Made by a program: the position numbers and the translations under genes. A stretch of 64,000 bases of DNA, taken from positions 149,001-213,000 of the forward strand of contig CAUYUJ010017790.1 in assembly GCA_963575745.1 (NCBI GenBank), given 5' to 3'. The notes beneath the pieces are model-generated. The model saw only the letters and a list, made by a program, of their open reading frames with translations. It was not told the DNA's origin and did not search any database. This stretch comes from Prorocentrum cordatum (lineage: Eukaryota > Sar > Dinophyceae > Prorocentrales > Prorocentraceae). This document shows, piece by piece, positions 10,561 through 21,318 of this stretch. The number at the start of each line of letters is the position of its first letter. Position 1 is the first letter of the stretch.

Positions 10561-10607
10561 GATCGGAATGCGCATCGAGAGGGCCGCATCGGCACAGGGT
10601 CGGAATG

Positions 10608-10692
10608 AGGAGGAGGGAGGAGGGAGGAGGGAGGAGGAGGAGGAGGAGGAGGAGGAGGAGGAGGAGGAGGAGGAGGAGGAGGAGGAGGAGGA
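10608..10692 (+). repeat. (GGA)n microsatellite
   Basis: Nearly uninterrupted GGA repeat with a few GGGAGGA units at its left end. The bases from 10693 to about 10995 show no gene or other repeat. Confidence 0.95.
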
Positions 10693-10994
10693 CCAGTGTA
10701 AATCGGAGAGTCTTCAACGATGTTGGAATTAACCCTCCCTCCAGGCTCCCTCTTCATAGGCCCCATACAACGGCTCATTTCCATTGAGGGAACTGCCGCG
10801 TTGGAAGACAACCGTTTGAAGACCGTAAGCATGCCAAAACACAGTTCTCGGGATTGCCACGCCTCGGATCAACCTGGCTGCTGCGTCCAGACGATCTGGA
10901 ATCGTGTCAGAACGCCATTTGTCAGACGTCGACACCGCGAATCAACATGACGGTTACACCCACATAATAATCCTGAATCCTTCCGAAACACCTT

Positions 10995-11430
10995 TGATCA
11001 TGGGAGTCCGTGAGACTCTTGCAAATTCTTGAAACGAATGTGCGCGGCGCTCAGGCGAGAACCAAATGTTGAAAACCATCCGCCCTCAATCCGTGAAACT
11101 CTTGCAAATCGTCAAAACGGCGCCGCCGAAATCGGCGCCGCAGCTAACCTAACTAAATGAATCCGCTAGGACCCCTACAGAGGCAAGCTCTGATTGGGGA
11201 ATGTGCGCGGCGCTAGGCGAGAGCCACAGCTTGAAAACGCCCCGCCCTCAATACATGAAGCTCTTGCGTTGGTTTAAACGAGTGTGCACGGCGCTAAGGC
11301 GACAGCCACATTTTGAAAACCACCCACCCTCAATCCGTGAATCTCTTCAAATTTTTAAAACGAATGTGCGCGGCGCTAAGGCGAGAGCCACATTTTGAAA
11401 ACGACCCGCCCTCCATCTGTGAAGCTTTTG
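10995..11430 (+). repeat. 82-bp tandem repeat, about four copies
   Basis: Copies begin at the motif GTGCGCGGCGCT near 11038, 11202, 11283 (as GTGCACGGCGCT) and 11365, and each contains GAAAAC.(A/C)CCGCCCTCAATCCGTGAA-like sequence. Spacing is 80-82 bp. The first two copies are separated by an insert at about 11118-11198 containing the small inverted repeat CGGCGCCG-N7-CGGCGCCG. Confidence 0.75.
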
Positions 11431-11545
11431 TTTTTCTTTACGCTTCAGAAGTCGTAAGTGGTGAGGAAGTCACAGGTAAAACGCCCGGCCCGCCCCAAAA
11501 ACTGTCCTCAGGGTGCGACAAGGAGAAATGATTCATAAGGAAAAG

Positions 11546-11908
11546 GAATGGAGGAGGAGGAGGAGGAGGAGGAGGGAGGGGGAGGAGGAGGAGGAGGAGG
11601 AGGAGGAGGAGGAGGGGGGAGAGGAGGAGGGGGAAGAGGAGAGAAAGGGGAGGAGGAGGAGGTGGAGGAGGAGGGGGAGGAGGGGGAGGAGGGGGAGGGG
11701 GAGGAGGGGGAGGAGGAGGAGGAGGAGGAGGAGGAGGAGAGGAGAGGAGGGGAGGAGGGAGGAGGAGGGGAGGTGGAGGAGGGGAGGAGGAGGGGGAGGA
11801 AGGAGGGAGGAGGGAGGCGAGGAGGAGGAGGAGGGAGAGGAGGAGGAGGAGGAGGGGAGGGGAGGAGGAGGGGGAGGGAGCGGAGGAGGAGGAGGAGGAG
11901 GAGGAGCA
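11546..11908 (+). repeat. (GGA)n microsatellite at LINE-A 3' end
   Basis: GGA with GGGGGA variants over about 360 bp. On the sense strand of LINE-A (minus) this is a TCC tract directly after the 3' end of the element. All long frames through it are repeat artefacts. Confidence 0.95.
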
Positions 11909-12017
11909 CGACGCAGTAGAAGGTGAGTCCAAGCCGCCCGAACCCACTCTACATCAGATAAAATCAAAACTCGAGGGCCCAGGATCGGTGCCAGCCAGGC
12001 CCCAGGACCCTCAGCCG

Positions 12018-14369
12018 CTACCTAGGCGGCAGCCCACTCCTCAACTTCACGAGGCGGGCCTTCTGGGCGCTGAGAGTCTTGGGGACCTCCGAGGGTCCCT
12101 GACAAGGGGCCTTGAGACCAACCACTCTCCCAGACTCCCCAGCGAAGCAAGCACACCGCTCGCAGAAAACGTACACCCCAGCCTCGGCCATCCGATGGCC
12201 GAGGTTGCGGAACAAGGCCACGTCGGCAAAACGCCGCGCCCCAGAGTCCCCCCCAGAGCCAGACGACCAGGCAGGGCCCGTCTCAAGGACCCTTGCCGCC
12301 GCCTCCAAAGCGACGTGGACCGCATCGGAGGTAGGCCTCCAATCGGAGCACCGCGAGAAAGCACGGGCGGCCTGCCAGCGCTGCACCTCGGTCGGAGTGC
12401 AGCGCGCCGAGCAGGACCTGAGGGCGCGGAGACCAGCTGCAGTCCTGGTCGAGACACCACAACGCCTGCACCTCCATTCCTGGGCGGCATCACTCCTATA
12501 CATGCTATGGCACGCAAGTGGCTCTCCAGGCTCTAAAATCTCAACAGGGGTCGGGCGGGGGCCAGGCCTCAGACGAGAACGAGCAGCCCTCTCCGACGAC
12601 GACGACGCCCCAATCCCCAAGTCGATGGCCCGACCCCCAGCCCAAGCCAAATATTTGGCATACTCCTGGCACCCCTTAAGTGCAATCCGAAACAGATCTA
12701 CTGTGCCCTGCCCAACCATCTGGCTGGCAGCACCAGCCTTGGCAAAGAAATCAGCCCAGGCATTGCCCAGGACATACATAAAAGGCGGGCCAGATCCAGG
12801 GGTCGCAAGGGCCGCCTCGGGCAGGTCCCTATGGGCAGGACACCAGTGCGTCATGGGCGGGACCCCTCCGCGACGCACGACCGCCGCCCGAATCTGCCGC
12901 CACACGGCAGCATGCTCGGCCCCTGGACCTTCAGACACCGCACCCCACTCCTGCGCTTCATTGGCCAGGCCTAACAGATCAGCGACGACGACCTGCAGCG
13001 ACGGGATATTTTCCACCGCCCGCAAGTATGCAACCCGCTCGGCTTCGCCAACTGTCTGACTGGCGCCTCCGAGTCTGCCATAGCACGCTCTTAGTGGCGT
13101 GCCCGACGCGCTCAGCTGGACAACGCCCCAGCCGCACGCCCTAATCTCTGGTTGAGACGACCACATGCCTGACCCATCCGTGAACGCGGCATTGGACCAC
13201 TGCAAGGGATCAGATTCCCAATCCCCCCACCAGAAAATCGGTGGGTCGCGCGGAGGGTCAGGAGGGTTCATCGGGAGCAAAGGGAGCCCAACCGACAACT
13301 CAAAACTCTCGGGGTCCAGAGCGGCCCCTCGGCGCCCAACAGGTCCTTGGTCAAAAAACCTATCACGAGTTTTGACCAGGGACTCAGAAATCGGAACTGC
13401 ATCTTCGAATTCCAACAACTGCTCACGCAACACAGGGCATTCGAGCAGCAAGCGACCACACGTCTCTCTGTCCGCCCCGCAGCCCCTACACTTAGGATCG
13501 GGGGCGAGCCCTTTGTCATGCAACTTAGCCTGGGGCCACCAGGAGTCGGACCAAAGAGACCGAAGGATTCCCGCCGACCTGGGGTTTTTGAGCGCGGTCC
13601 ACTTGGACCCAGCACAGGCGCGGATCCCACGGGGCCACAACTCAGCGCCCGCGGGGAAAGCAGGGAAATGAGCCTGGATCCGACGCATCTGCCAGCGCTG
13701 GATGCCAGCACGTAGAAACTTGATTAAATGTTGCGGATCAGTCTGCAGCAGAGAATACACCATTCCCTGATCGGAACGGATAAGCACAGACGACTCCATG
13801 CACCAGTCAACGCGGAGGAGAGACAAAGCCACCACCGAAAGCGGGCCCGAAGCGTGGAGCCAGGAGAATTTCTGACCCCGCTTTTCGGCCAGGGCCCTCC
13901 AAGCCCTCTCGAGGGTACCCAGGGACACAGTCTGCATCCACACCACCTGGGCGTAGTGTTTGACTGGGGCAATCGTGGCTTCAAAAATCGGGTCACACCA
14001 CGGATCCGACTGAGACGCCAAGTAGACCGTCAAGGACCCCCCACGACCCTTGGCGCCAACCAAAGCCCCCGCAGCAGCTCTCAACTTCCGAAGCTCGGCG
14101 TCCGTGGTCCCAGAAACTGCACAGCAGTGACTAGCGCCTGGCAGAAGTCCAGTGCGCCACAGAACAGAAACACGAGTCCCCGCAGCCTTCTGCAGAGGGT
14201 AAACACGCTTCATCCGACGACCTAACTTAGCGATCCTCTGTCGGGTGAGCGGTCTCCTGCGCTCACGCCCCGATAGCTCGTGGCCAAGATTGCGCATGTT
14301 ACGCTTGGCTTCCAGCCGAACAGCTCGGGCCCAGGGTTTTGAGGCCTGCAGGACCTTGCGATTGGCCAC
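12018..14369 (-). pseudogene. LINE-A ORF2 3' part: thumb, zinc finger, RNase H, C-terminal module
   Basis: A 783-aa open frame with no good start, since it is the tail of ORF2 after a frameshift near 14400. It begins just after RT palm. CRGCGADRETCGRLLLEC is the finger. RNase H follows: AAFTDGSGMWSS (Asp), VGEAERVAYLRA (Glu), VVVADLLGLAN (Asp) and LGNAWADFFAKAG (Asp); all four acids are present. The C-terminus has RCRRCGVSTRT and then VYVFCERCACFAGESGRVVG ending in KAPC, the double CxxC module seen in the other LINEs. The frame itself has no internal stop, so this part has decayed little. Confidence 0.82.
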
Positions 14370-14401
14370 CGCGTAGCCAGACTTCCCCGAGGCCGAGTCC
14401 T

Positions 14402-15381
14402 GGAGAACGATCCCGAGGGCTTAACATCAGCTTTAAAGTTAGCCAGCGCATTAAAGAGCTTCGAAACCCCCCCCCCGCCTCCTCCCCAACCCACTGAATC
14501 GTGAGGTCGTCGACCGCACGCACGACGCCACTCGCTCGGAGGCGCAGGGTGAGGAGAGTGAGAAGGGAGGTGGAATGGGCACAGCCTGCAAGCATGCCCT
14601 GCCAAGAAACAAAGGGCTCTGAATAGGAGGTGAAGGCCTTCAGTACCCTCGGCTGGCGATGGTATTCAATCACCATCCAGGCCAGGCGCAGCGGAAAACC
14701 ATGGTGGCGGGCCTCACAGATCAGCTCGCCAGGGCTGACGGACTCGTAGGCCTTCCACGCGTCCACCGCCGCCGTCGCCGTGTGCCAGCCGAGCAGCGAC
14801 GCAACCTCCACCATCAGGTTATGCTCGAACGCCGCCGCCGAAGAAGTACGACCAACGCCTCCAGCTCCCCAAACATCACGAAGGTCAGTACGAACCACCC
14901 ACTGCCGACTGATGGAGCTGCGAGCCTTAGCCCACACCCGAACCAGCGTCTGGACTAAAGCAATGAGACGGGACCCGCCTCCTTCCTTCGGCAGCCTCAC
15001 CAACGTGGTGAGTATGCGATTGTCTGGCCAAAAACCCAACAACTCGCACCGTTGGAACAACTTCGACAGCACAATAAGACCTGCATCCGAGAGGTGCCAC
15101 AGAGCACGCGGAGCGATGCCCGACTGACCCACAGCAGTCTTCGCCTTGAACTTTAGGAAGACCCCCCCGCAGCACGGCCACGGACATCCCGGGCAACAGG
15201 TCCCAGTCGTTGAAACCAGGGGGCCGAACACACTGCGTGAGTCCATGCACCGTCCAGATCTTTTTCCACTTCTCCATCTCCCGCTGCACGAGCTGATGGG
15301 GGCTGGCCCTCGTGGTCGGATCCAGCACCTCCTGCAACGGATGAACCCTAGTAAACCGATGGGCCATTGAAGCACCTCCAC
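14402..15381 (-). pseudogene. LINE-A ORF2 reverse transcriptase
   Basis: Motifs in order on the minus strand are TTLVRLPKEGGGSRLIALVQ (fingers), ATAAVDAWKAYESVSPGEL (motif A with Asp), VSWQGMLAGCAHSTSLLTLL (motif B region) and VVRAVDDLTIQWVG (motif C; V-D-D at 14506-14514). Both catalytic Asp of motif C are kept. A frameshift near 15160 separates it from the upstream linker and another near 14400 from the thumb. The AVDD form differs from the usual F/YxDD. The enzyme would do target-primed reverse transcription of the element RNA. Confidence 0.78.
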
Positions 15382-15736
15382 TCAAAGCATCACGAGCCCA
15401 CTGCCGCCAATTGGCCCCTTGCTCGCGTTCGAACTCCTTGCTAGCTTCATCGGCACGATCCAGGAAGCTTTGCACTGCCTGTTCAGCCAACGAGTCTGTC
15501 CAGACAGCGATGCCACGAGCCAGGAACTGTGCAAGGTCCACGTCCAGCATGCCCAGCGTCTCCGACGCCCGACCAATCTTCACGTAGAACTGATTCAGCT
15601 CGCACAGCAGCTCCACAAACTGAGAAGTCTGACCAACAGATACCGAGCACGCCACGTTGGCAGCCATCAGCCTCTTCCCGAGCTCACAGACCTGCTGCCA
15701 CATAGAGCGACCATGCCTGAGCCAACGTGCTGCCAC
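14927..15736 (-). pseudogene. LINE-A ORF2 linker between endonuclease and RT
   Basis: The first ~190 residues are helical and contain GANWRQWARDALSGGASMAH followed by HPLQEVLDPTTRASPHQLVQ and MEKWKKIW, a Trp/Arg-rich linker of the kind placed just before RT in these elements. It ends with NDWDLLPGMSVAVLRGG, whose continuation into RT is in the 14402-15381 frame. The last ~60 residues of this frame overlap RT out of frame and are not meaningful. Confidence 0.6.
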
Positions 15737-15763
15737 CTGCAGCGCCGCTACCTGCGAAGTCTG

Positions 15764-17182
15764 TTACACTCTCCGCCGAGGGGGCTTCCACTCGATCTTC
15801 ACCATGCGAAAGGAGACGTCGCCCCCACGGCCTCCATGCGACGACCTTTCTAGCCGTCTGTGTCCCCATCGATCAGGCAGTTCACATTCAATACCATGCA
15901 ATACCTGGTCCCAAGCACGCTGTAGGCCCACCTGGCCCTCAGCTGTCAGAACACAATGTAGAGCACGTTCCCATTCACGAGTACGCGGGAACGGCGAACA
16001 CCCAATCGGAGCCTCGGACCCCCAGCCGCGAGGCTCCGCGGGCAGGCGGGCCCACGCCTCAACATCATTCACTGCCAAGGGAAAGTGAACAGGGTGATGG
16101 GGATACAGCGCAGACTCCTGGTCCACCCAGGGTGGGTCCACCCGCAACGCCAAATTGCTGCAAACAATGCCAAAGTCAATGATACTCCCTTGGCCTTTCA
16201 CGCAGGTACGCTCACTCGGCACGCAATGGACCCCTGGGAAACCATGGCTCCAACCTGTCATCAGCACATCCGAGCTCATGTTGAAGTCCCCAACACAGAC
16301 CCAATCGAGCTTCAAGGCCGACAGTAACAGCAAGTAGTGTTGCAAGTGGGCCTGAATGAAAGCATTATCATCATTGAGTCCAACCAAATCATGAAAGTAG
16401 GCTGACACCACAACAATGCCATTGCGCACACCCCAATGTACATGAGCAGCACAAAGCCTACCAGGCACGATGTCCTGGTCGAAGTAGGGCGCCGCAGTGA
16501 CAGAGATGTGCGTCTTGGTAAGGATAGCCACTCCACCAGAGGTCCCACCACCCTCTGACGGCACAGCAGCACTCCAAACTCCATGGTAGCCGAGATCCTT
16601 CACCTGATTTTGCAACGAGCCCAGCCGCGACAGCGTACCATGATGCTCCTGCACAGCAATGATGGAGCTGGGCGGGCCAGCTGCTAAATACTTGATGAGA
16701 GGGCCGCCACTCGACACGTTCACCGTCGTGATGAGGCCTTTGACCACCCTCCCGTCGCCACCACGCCCACCTGCATGGGAAAGATGGGCAGGTGGCTGTC
16801 CTGACGCATTTTTCGCGACTGCTACGAGCTCCACTGGGGACGAGAGACTCGCCAGCGGCTGCTGGTACCCTCTGCCACCCGATGCCTCGGAGGGCGAGGG
16901 TGGTGAGCAGTGCATACAGCCGCTGGCGTCTGAAATCGGACTAGACGAGACGCATGTCGACCAGGTCCCGCCAAGAGGAGGTAGCCCATGTGGCGACCTC
17001 TGCTGAGCCTGCTTCCCAGCACGCCCCGTGAGTGCACCGCTCGACGCCGAGGAAACAGCCGCCCCCGAACTCCCAGCGCTGCATGCCGAACTCCCCGAGG
17101 TCGAGGTAGTGGGCAGAGAAGAACCTGAGAAACAACCAGACATCATCATGGCAATCGACAATAACCACCGAAGCACAAACAT
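15764..17182 (-). CDS. LINE-A ORF2 5' part: APE-type endonuclease
   Basis: The ATG at 17182 lies 14 bases beyond the ORF1 stop and opens a 472-aa frame. The N-terminus MFVLRWLLSIAMMMSGCFSG is hydrophobic, then a Ser/Gly-rich stretch. The endonuclease follows: SSIIAVQEHHG (metal-binding Glu), GGVAILTKTHI, VCVGDFNMSSD (GDFN at 16282-16291) and GSIIDFGIVCSNLA. All main catalytic motifs are present. The frame stops at 15764 and ORF2 continues in another frame, so the copy is frameshifted. Upstream in-frame sequence to 18886 overlaps ORF1 and is a shadow. Confidence 0.8.
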   Translation of the reverse strand: MFVLRWLLSIAMMMSGCFSGSSLPTTSTSGSSACSAGSSGAAVSSASSGALTGRAGKQAQQRSPHGLPPLGGTWSTCVSSSPISDASGCMHCSPPSPSEASGGRGYQQPLASLSSPVELVAVAKNASGQPPAHLSHAGGRGGDGRVVKGLITTVNVSSGGPLIKYLAAGPPSSIIAVQEHHGTLSRLGSLQNQVKDLGYHGVWSAAVPSEGGGTSGGVAILTKTHISVTAAPYFDQDIVPGRLCAAHVHWGVRNGIVVVSAYFHDLVGLNDDNAFIQAHLQHYLLLLSALKLDWVCVGDFNMSSDVLMTGWSHGFPGVHCVPSERTCVKGQGSIIDFGIVCSNLALRVDPPWVDQESALYPHHPVHFPLAVNDVEAWARLPAEPRGWGSEAPIGCSPFPRTREWERALHCVLTAEGQVGLQRAWDQVLHGIECELPDRWGHRRLERSSHGGRGGDVSFRMVKIEWKPPRRRV

Positions 17183-17195
17183 GATAATCCAGCAG

Positions 17196-18269
17196 TTAGT
17201 ACGGGCTCCAGGACTTCGCCCCACAGAAGGCTTTCTTGGCCATCGCCCGCAACTCTTCAACCTCAGACGGTAGCTCTCCGACGAACCCGACTGCAGACAG
17301 ACCTTCCCGCAGCTTGTCCTCATCCATCCCATCGAAGTCAGGCTCCGTGAACTTCGGCTTCTTCTGGGACGGTTCGCCATCAGATACAGCGGCACCCCCA
17401 CCTCCACTAGGCGCTTGCACAGGTACCACCAGCTTCTCCACCAACGGGTTGGCCTTGACCGCAACGAGCAATTCTCCGTGGACGCCCGCCGCCTCCAGCA
17501 ACGCATCCAGCACCGACGTGTCAAGCTGCCCACCAGCCACAGGCTTGGCACCATCAGGAGGCTGTGGAGCCGAGTTGCCCAGCTGCTGCAGCTGGCCCTC
17601 AAGCTCCACGATGACAACCCGCTGGGCCGCTGCCTTCGACTCCGCCTCTGCCGCATCCTTCTGCAATTGCGAGAGCTCAGCCGCCTTAGCAGCTGCAACC
17701 TTCTCCAGCTTCTCCAGCTTCGAAGTCTCATTCTGCAACTTCGTGGACAACTGACGAATCTGCGCACACAGAGGTTGCTTAGACCGTCGCTTCTCCAGCA
17801 AAGCACTCTTTGCCGCCAGCGCATCGGCCGCCATCTGCTCCATGCCAGGCACGCCGACGCACGCCGCGTGGATTCCCTCGTGAGCCGCGACCTGCACCAT
17901 AATCTTCGCGTCCTCGTCGTCCTCCGACTTGCCCTGCTCCGTAAGCTGCACACCAGGCTGCGCCCCACCAGGCAACTTCTGGGCATTCTGCTTGCGGAGC
18001 TCTGCGACATCTGCCTGCAGCCGAGCGAGCAGCTTGGCCGTGTCCGATGGCGCCGCCCATGGAGGAGAGCGCTCTGGCATGGCTTTGCGCACCGACGGGA
18101 CCTTGGGCTCAACATTGCGAAGGAAACACGAGCCCTTGCGCATCCCACTACAGCCGTCTTTGACCCGCCCAGCACAGTACATCTTGTACCCTGGGTTGAC
18201 CCAAGGCTCGCCAGAGCGCTGCACACAAAAACGACAGAGCCAATCCAGCTTGTCAGGCGGCGGGGCCAT
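17196..18269 (-). CDS. LINE-A ORF1: zinc ribbon plus coiled-coil protein
   Basis: The 357-aa frame from the ATG at 18269 starts with LDWLCRFCVQRSGEPWVNPG and further Cys residues (CAG, CSG), a zinc ribbon-like module. Residues about 100-250 form a long coiled coil, including STKLQNETSKLEKLEKVAAA and AAELSQLQKDAAEAESKAAA. The C-terminal part is acidic and ends in ELRAMAKKAFCGAKSWSPY. No RRM or CCHC knuckle is visible, unlike L1 or I-type ORF1. It is read as the element's RNA-binding, self-associating protein, by analogy with other ORF1 proteins. The ATG is chosen because upstream in-frame sequence begins only at a GTG. Confidence 0.75.
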   Translation of the reverse strand: MAPPPDKLDWLCRFCVQRSGEPWVNPGYKMYCAGRVKDGCSGMRKGSCFLRNVEPKVPSVRKAMPERSPPWAAPSDTAKLLARLQADVAELRKQNAQKLPGGAQPGVQLTEQGKSEDDEDAKIMVQVAAHEGIHAACVGVPGMEQMAADALAAKSALLEKRRSKQPLCAQIRQLSTKLQNETSKLEKLEKVAAAKAAELSQLQKDAAEAESKAAAQRVVIVELEGQLQQLGNSAPQPPDGAKPVAGGQLDTSVLDALLEAAGVHGELLVAVKANPLVEKLVVPVQAPSGGGGAAVSDGEPSQKKPKFTEPDFDGMDEDKLREGLSAVGFVGELPSEVEELRAMAKKAFCGAKSWSPY

Positions 18270-18404
18270 GGCTGCGACGACTGGGGAGTCGGGTTGGAGG
18301 CTCGCGAACCCCTCGACCGAGGGACCTCCGTACACACAGTGATCTGCCGCGGACTAGCGGTATCCGTTTTTGCCAATGCGGGCTCAGCCCGCCAAAGCAT
18401 AGGT

Positions 18405-18426
18405 CTTGAGCCAAAATGGCTACGGA
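18405..18426 (-). other. Spliced-leader sequence at LINE-A 5' end (22/22)
   Basis: On the minus strand this reads TCCGTAGCC then ATTTTGGCTCAAG, identical to the 22-nt dinoflagellate SL (first base D = A, G or T; here T). It is followed by ACCTATGC, not by the intron portion of an SL RNA gene, so it is the spliced form joined to an exon. It lies 135 nt before the ORF1 ATG and abuts a TCC tract upstream. Confidence 0.92.
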
Positions 18427-18466
18427 GGAGGAGGAGGAGCACCAGGAGGAGGAGGAGCAGGAGCGA
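18427..18466 (+). repeat. (GGA)n tract flanking LINE-A 5' end
   Basis: GGA units with GCACC and GCA interruptions. On the LINE-A sense strand this is a TCC tract immediately before the spliced leader, matching the TCC tract at its 3' end. Confidence 0.85.
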
Positions 18467-18885
18467 ATCGGCTCGGCCGCGCCAGAGGGTGAACTGCAGC
18501 GCCGGCGCAGGCGCTGGCCCGCACCGGGCCGCCGGGGTGCCGCGGCGCATCGGATCGGAGAGCCGCCGAGATCGGCAGCGAATCGGAGCGATCTCGGCGT
18601 CGGATCGACATCGGCGTCGGATCGATGACGACGTCGACATCGACGTCGACGTCGACGTCGATCGCGTCGATCGCCGTCGCTGTCGGATCGGATTATCGGA
18701 TCGGCATCGACGCCGAGGGGGGCCCCGTCCGTGCCCACGGCAGCGAGCTGCGCAGCATCCCGGCGGTCCGCGCGGCGGCGGCGGCAGCTGGCGGTGCGGC
18801 AGTCCGCGGCGCGTCTGCGGCGGAGGCGCCCGCCCCACTGCCCCCTCTGCCCCGTTGTGTGGGCAGTGCGCCTCCTCCATCCTCA
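18467..18885. other. GC-rich stretch with ATCGG and GTCGAC repeats, no gene seen
   Basis: This stretch holds short reiterations of GATCGG/TCGGAT and, at 18627-18670, GTCGACATCGAC-type hexamers. It gives Ser/Thr/Arg-rich open frames in all phases. ATCGG words also dominate 63180-63520. No protein family was recognised. Confidence 0.6.
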
Positions 18886-19533
18886 TCCTTCCTCCTCCTC
18901 CTCCTCCTCATCAGCATCATCAGGTTTTAGCATCATGATCATCATCATCATCGTCATCATCATCATCAGCAGCATCAGCATCATCATTGTCTTTATCACA
19001 ATCGTCATCATCATCATCAGCAGCATCATCATCGTCATCGTTACCATCGTCACCAATATCACCATCATCATCCTGAATTATCCTCCTCATCATCAGCAGC
19101 AGCATCGTCAACATCGTCAACATCATCGTCATAACAAGAATCACGACCACCGCCACCATCACTGTCCATCAAGCACAATCCGTCCACCATCCACCATCCA
19201 CCAAGCAAGAACCCATGATCCACCATCCACCATTCACCATCCAAAATCCACCATCCACTATCCACCATCTACCATCCATCCATCCTCCACCCTCCATCCT
19301 CCACTCTCAGTCCCCCACCTACCATCAAACAACCATCCCCCGTCATCCACCATCAAGCATCGATCCTCCATGATCCTCATCACCATCTTTCACCATCCAG
19401 CATCCACCATCCGCATCACCATCATCCATTATCACCACCATCACCACCATCATCCTGATCACGATCATCCATCAACATCACCATCACCACCGTTATCGTC
19501 ATCATCTCCGCCAGCACCATCATTATCATCATT

Positions 19534-19567
<34 letters not shown>

Positions 19568-19930
19568 GCATCATCAGCATCAGCATCATCGACATCGTCA
19601 TCGTCGTCGTGTTCGTCGTCAGCATCATCATCACCACCATAATCATCATCACCATCATCAACATCATCATCACCATCATCGTCGTCATCATCAGCAGTCG
19701 CATCATCATCAGCAGCAGCATCATCAACAACATCAGCACCATCAGCATCATCATCAACATCATCATAAGCATCATTCATATCATCAGCATCATCAGCATA
19801 ATCAGCATCAGCATCATTCGCATGATCACCATCTGCATTAGCATGAGCATCGACATCAGCATCATCATCGTCATCATCATTCATCATAAGCACCAGCATC
19901 GCCACCGCCATCATCATCTCATCATCATCG

Positions 19931-19961
<31 letters not shown>

Positions 19962-20050
19962 CCTCCTCCTCCTCCTCATCATCATCATCATCATCATCAT
20001 CATCAGCATCATCATCGTCAGCAGCAGCAGCCGCAGCATCAGCATCAGCA
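18886..20050 (+). repeat. Long compound ATC/CAT microsatellite with CCATCCA minisatellite
   Basis: TCC to about 18910, then imperfect ATC/CATC repeats with CAG, CGT and AAC variants to about 20050. At about 19180-19330 the unit becomes CCATCCA/CCACCATC. Long Ile-, Met-, Asp- or His-rich frames are artefacts. Confidence 0.92.
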
Positions 20051-20239
20051 TCAACATTATCGGCCCCTCCCCCCCACCCCTCCTCATCCGCCCCCCCCCT
20101 GGAACCAGCTCTTGCGCGTCCTCAGGCGCCGCGGCCACCGCGGGATCGCCGGCCTGCCGGCGGGGGAGGGGGAAGGGGGGCGGGAGACGACTCTCTCGCG
20201 GGGGGGGGGCTCCAGGGACGGGCCCGAGGAAGGAGCAGC

Positions 20240-20620
20240 AGCAGGGAGGAGGGAGCAGGCAGGGAGGAGAGAGAATAGGGGAAAGAGGAGGAGAAGGAGG
20301 AGGAGGAGGAGGCAGGAGGAAAGCGGAGGACTTCCAGGAGCCAGCACAGATTGCACGAGCCTCCGCTTTCGGTCAGGGCGTGCGCACTCGCGAATCGTGC
20401 GGTAATGATGGGAAGAGGAGGAGGAGGAGGAGGAGGAGGAGGAGGAGGCGAAGAGAGGAGGAGGAGGAGGAGGAGGAGGAGGAGGAGGAGGAGGAGGAGG
20501 AGGAGGAGGAGGAGAGAGGAGGAGGAGGAGGGAGGAGGAGGAGGAGGAGGAGGAGGAGGAGGAGGGAGGAGGGAGGAGGAGGAGGGAGGAGGAGGAGGAG
20601 AAAGGAGGAGGCTCCTGCCT
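20240..20620 (+). repeat. (GGA)n microsatellite block
   Basis: Imperfect GGA from 20240, then near-pure GGA from about 20417 to 20610 with GGGA interruptions. The sequence 20620-20985 downstream shows no recognisable gene. Confidence 0.92.
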
Positions 20621-20983
20621 GTGATTTGCACGGCTGGTCTGCTGCTGACAGGGAGGATGTGTGCTTGCCCTTCCTCGTAGGCAAGGGAAGCCTTGAGAGG
20701 TGGGCGGACATCCGAAGAAGAGTGCGAGTGCCGAGGAACTTGAGGAGCCAAAATCGCTATCCAGAGCGAGGAAGGGATCGAGAAGATCGGGAGAGAAGCA
20801 GGAGTGGCATCAACACCATCAGGGGCGAGACTGCTCTCCTCAGCCGTACCCAGACCCGAGTACCCATGGCCCGAAGCAGGGGTGGAATACTCATCCCAAG
20901 GAACGCCCGCACATCCTCCAGGGGAGCCTGATAGTTGATTGCGACACGCGCCACCGTGGCTACTAGGTGCAGTGACGAAGGGA

Positions 20984-21318
20984 GGAGGTGGCGGAGGGAG
21001 GAGGGAGGAGGAGGGAGAAGGGAGAAGGGAGGAGGGAGGAGGATGATGATGATGATGAGGAGGAGGAGGAGGAGGAGGGAGGAGGAGGAGGAGGACGAGG
21101 ATGAGGAGGAGGGAGGAGAAGCAGGAGAGATGAGGGAGGTGGGAAGAGGAGAGAGGAAGAAAAAAGAGTGAGGGAGGGAGGCGAGTATGAGGGGGAGGAG
21201 AGAGGGAGGATGAGAACGACGAAGAGCACCGCCACCACTTCGAGAAGGGGCAAATGGGGGGAAGGGAGGGGGGAGGGGGCGAGGACAAGCTGGATGAGCT
21301 CGCGTCATATCTGACATG
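20984..21318 (+). repeat. (GGA)n/(GGGA)n block with conserved right boundary
   Basis: GGA and GAGGGAGG repeats with a GATGAT insert near 21042. The block ends in GAGGACAAGCTGGATGAGCT then CGCGTCATATCTGACAT. The same boundary ends the GGA block at 23655-23841, so on the minus strand a shared unique sequence runs into TCC repeats at both places. Confidence 0.75.

Larger units (their letters stand above)
11909..18426 (-). mobile_element. LINE-A: full-length non-LTR retrotransposon with spliced leader
   Basis: Read on the minus strand the order is spliced leader (18426-18405), 135-nt leader, ORF1 (18269-17196), ORF2 starting 14 bases beyond ORF1 (17182) with endonuclease, RT, finger, RNase H and C-terminal module ending at 12018, about 110 nt of 3' sequence, then a TCC tract. 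ORF2 is interrupted by frameshifts near 15750, 15160 and 14400. Both flanks are sense-strand TCC repeats. The full 5' end and limited decay suggest a fairly recent insertion. Confidence 0.88.

Noticed and set aside
9131-10717. 528-aa minus-strand frame with poly-Glu, poly-Asp and poly-Met runs
   Set aside because: It is the translation of the TCC/CAT microsatellite plus the LINE-C tail in antisense; the residues follow the trinucleotide repeat.
18360-18400. Second, decayed SL relic just downstream of the exact SL
   Set aside because: GCTTTGGCGGGCTGAG resembles the SL only with gaps; the match is too weak to claim.
18405-18426. SL RNA gene
   Set aside because: The SL is followed by ACCTATGC rather than the GT-starting intron part of SL RNA, and no snRNA-like stem-loops or Sm site follow.
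16985-18886. N-terminal ~600 residues of the 1040-aa minus-strand frame
   Set aside because: This part is the out-of-phase shadow of LINE-A ORF1 and the GC-rich flank; only the part from 17182 down holds the endonuclease.
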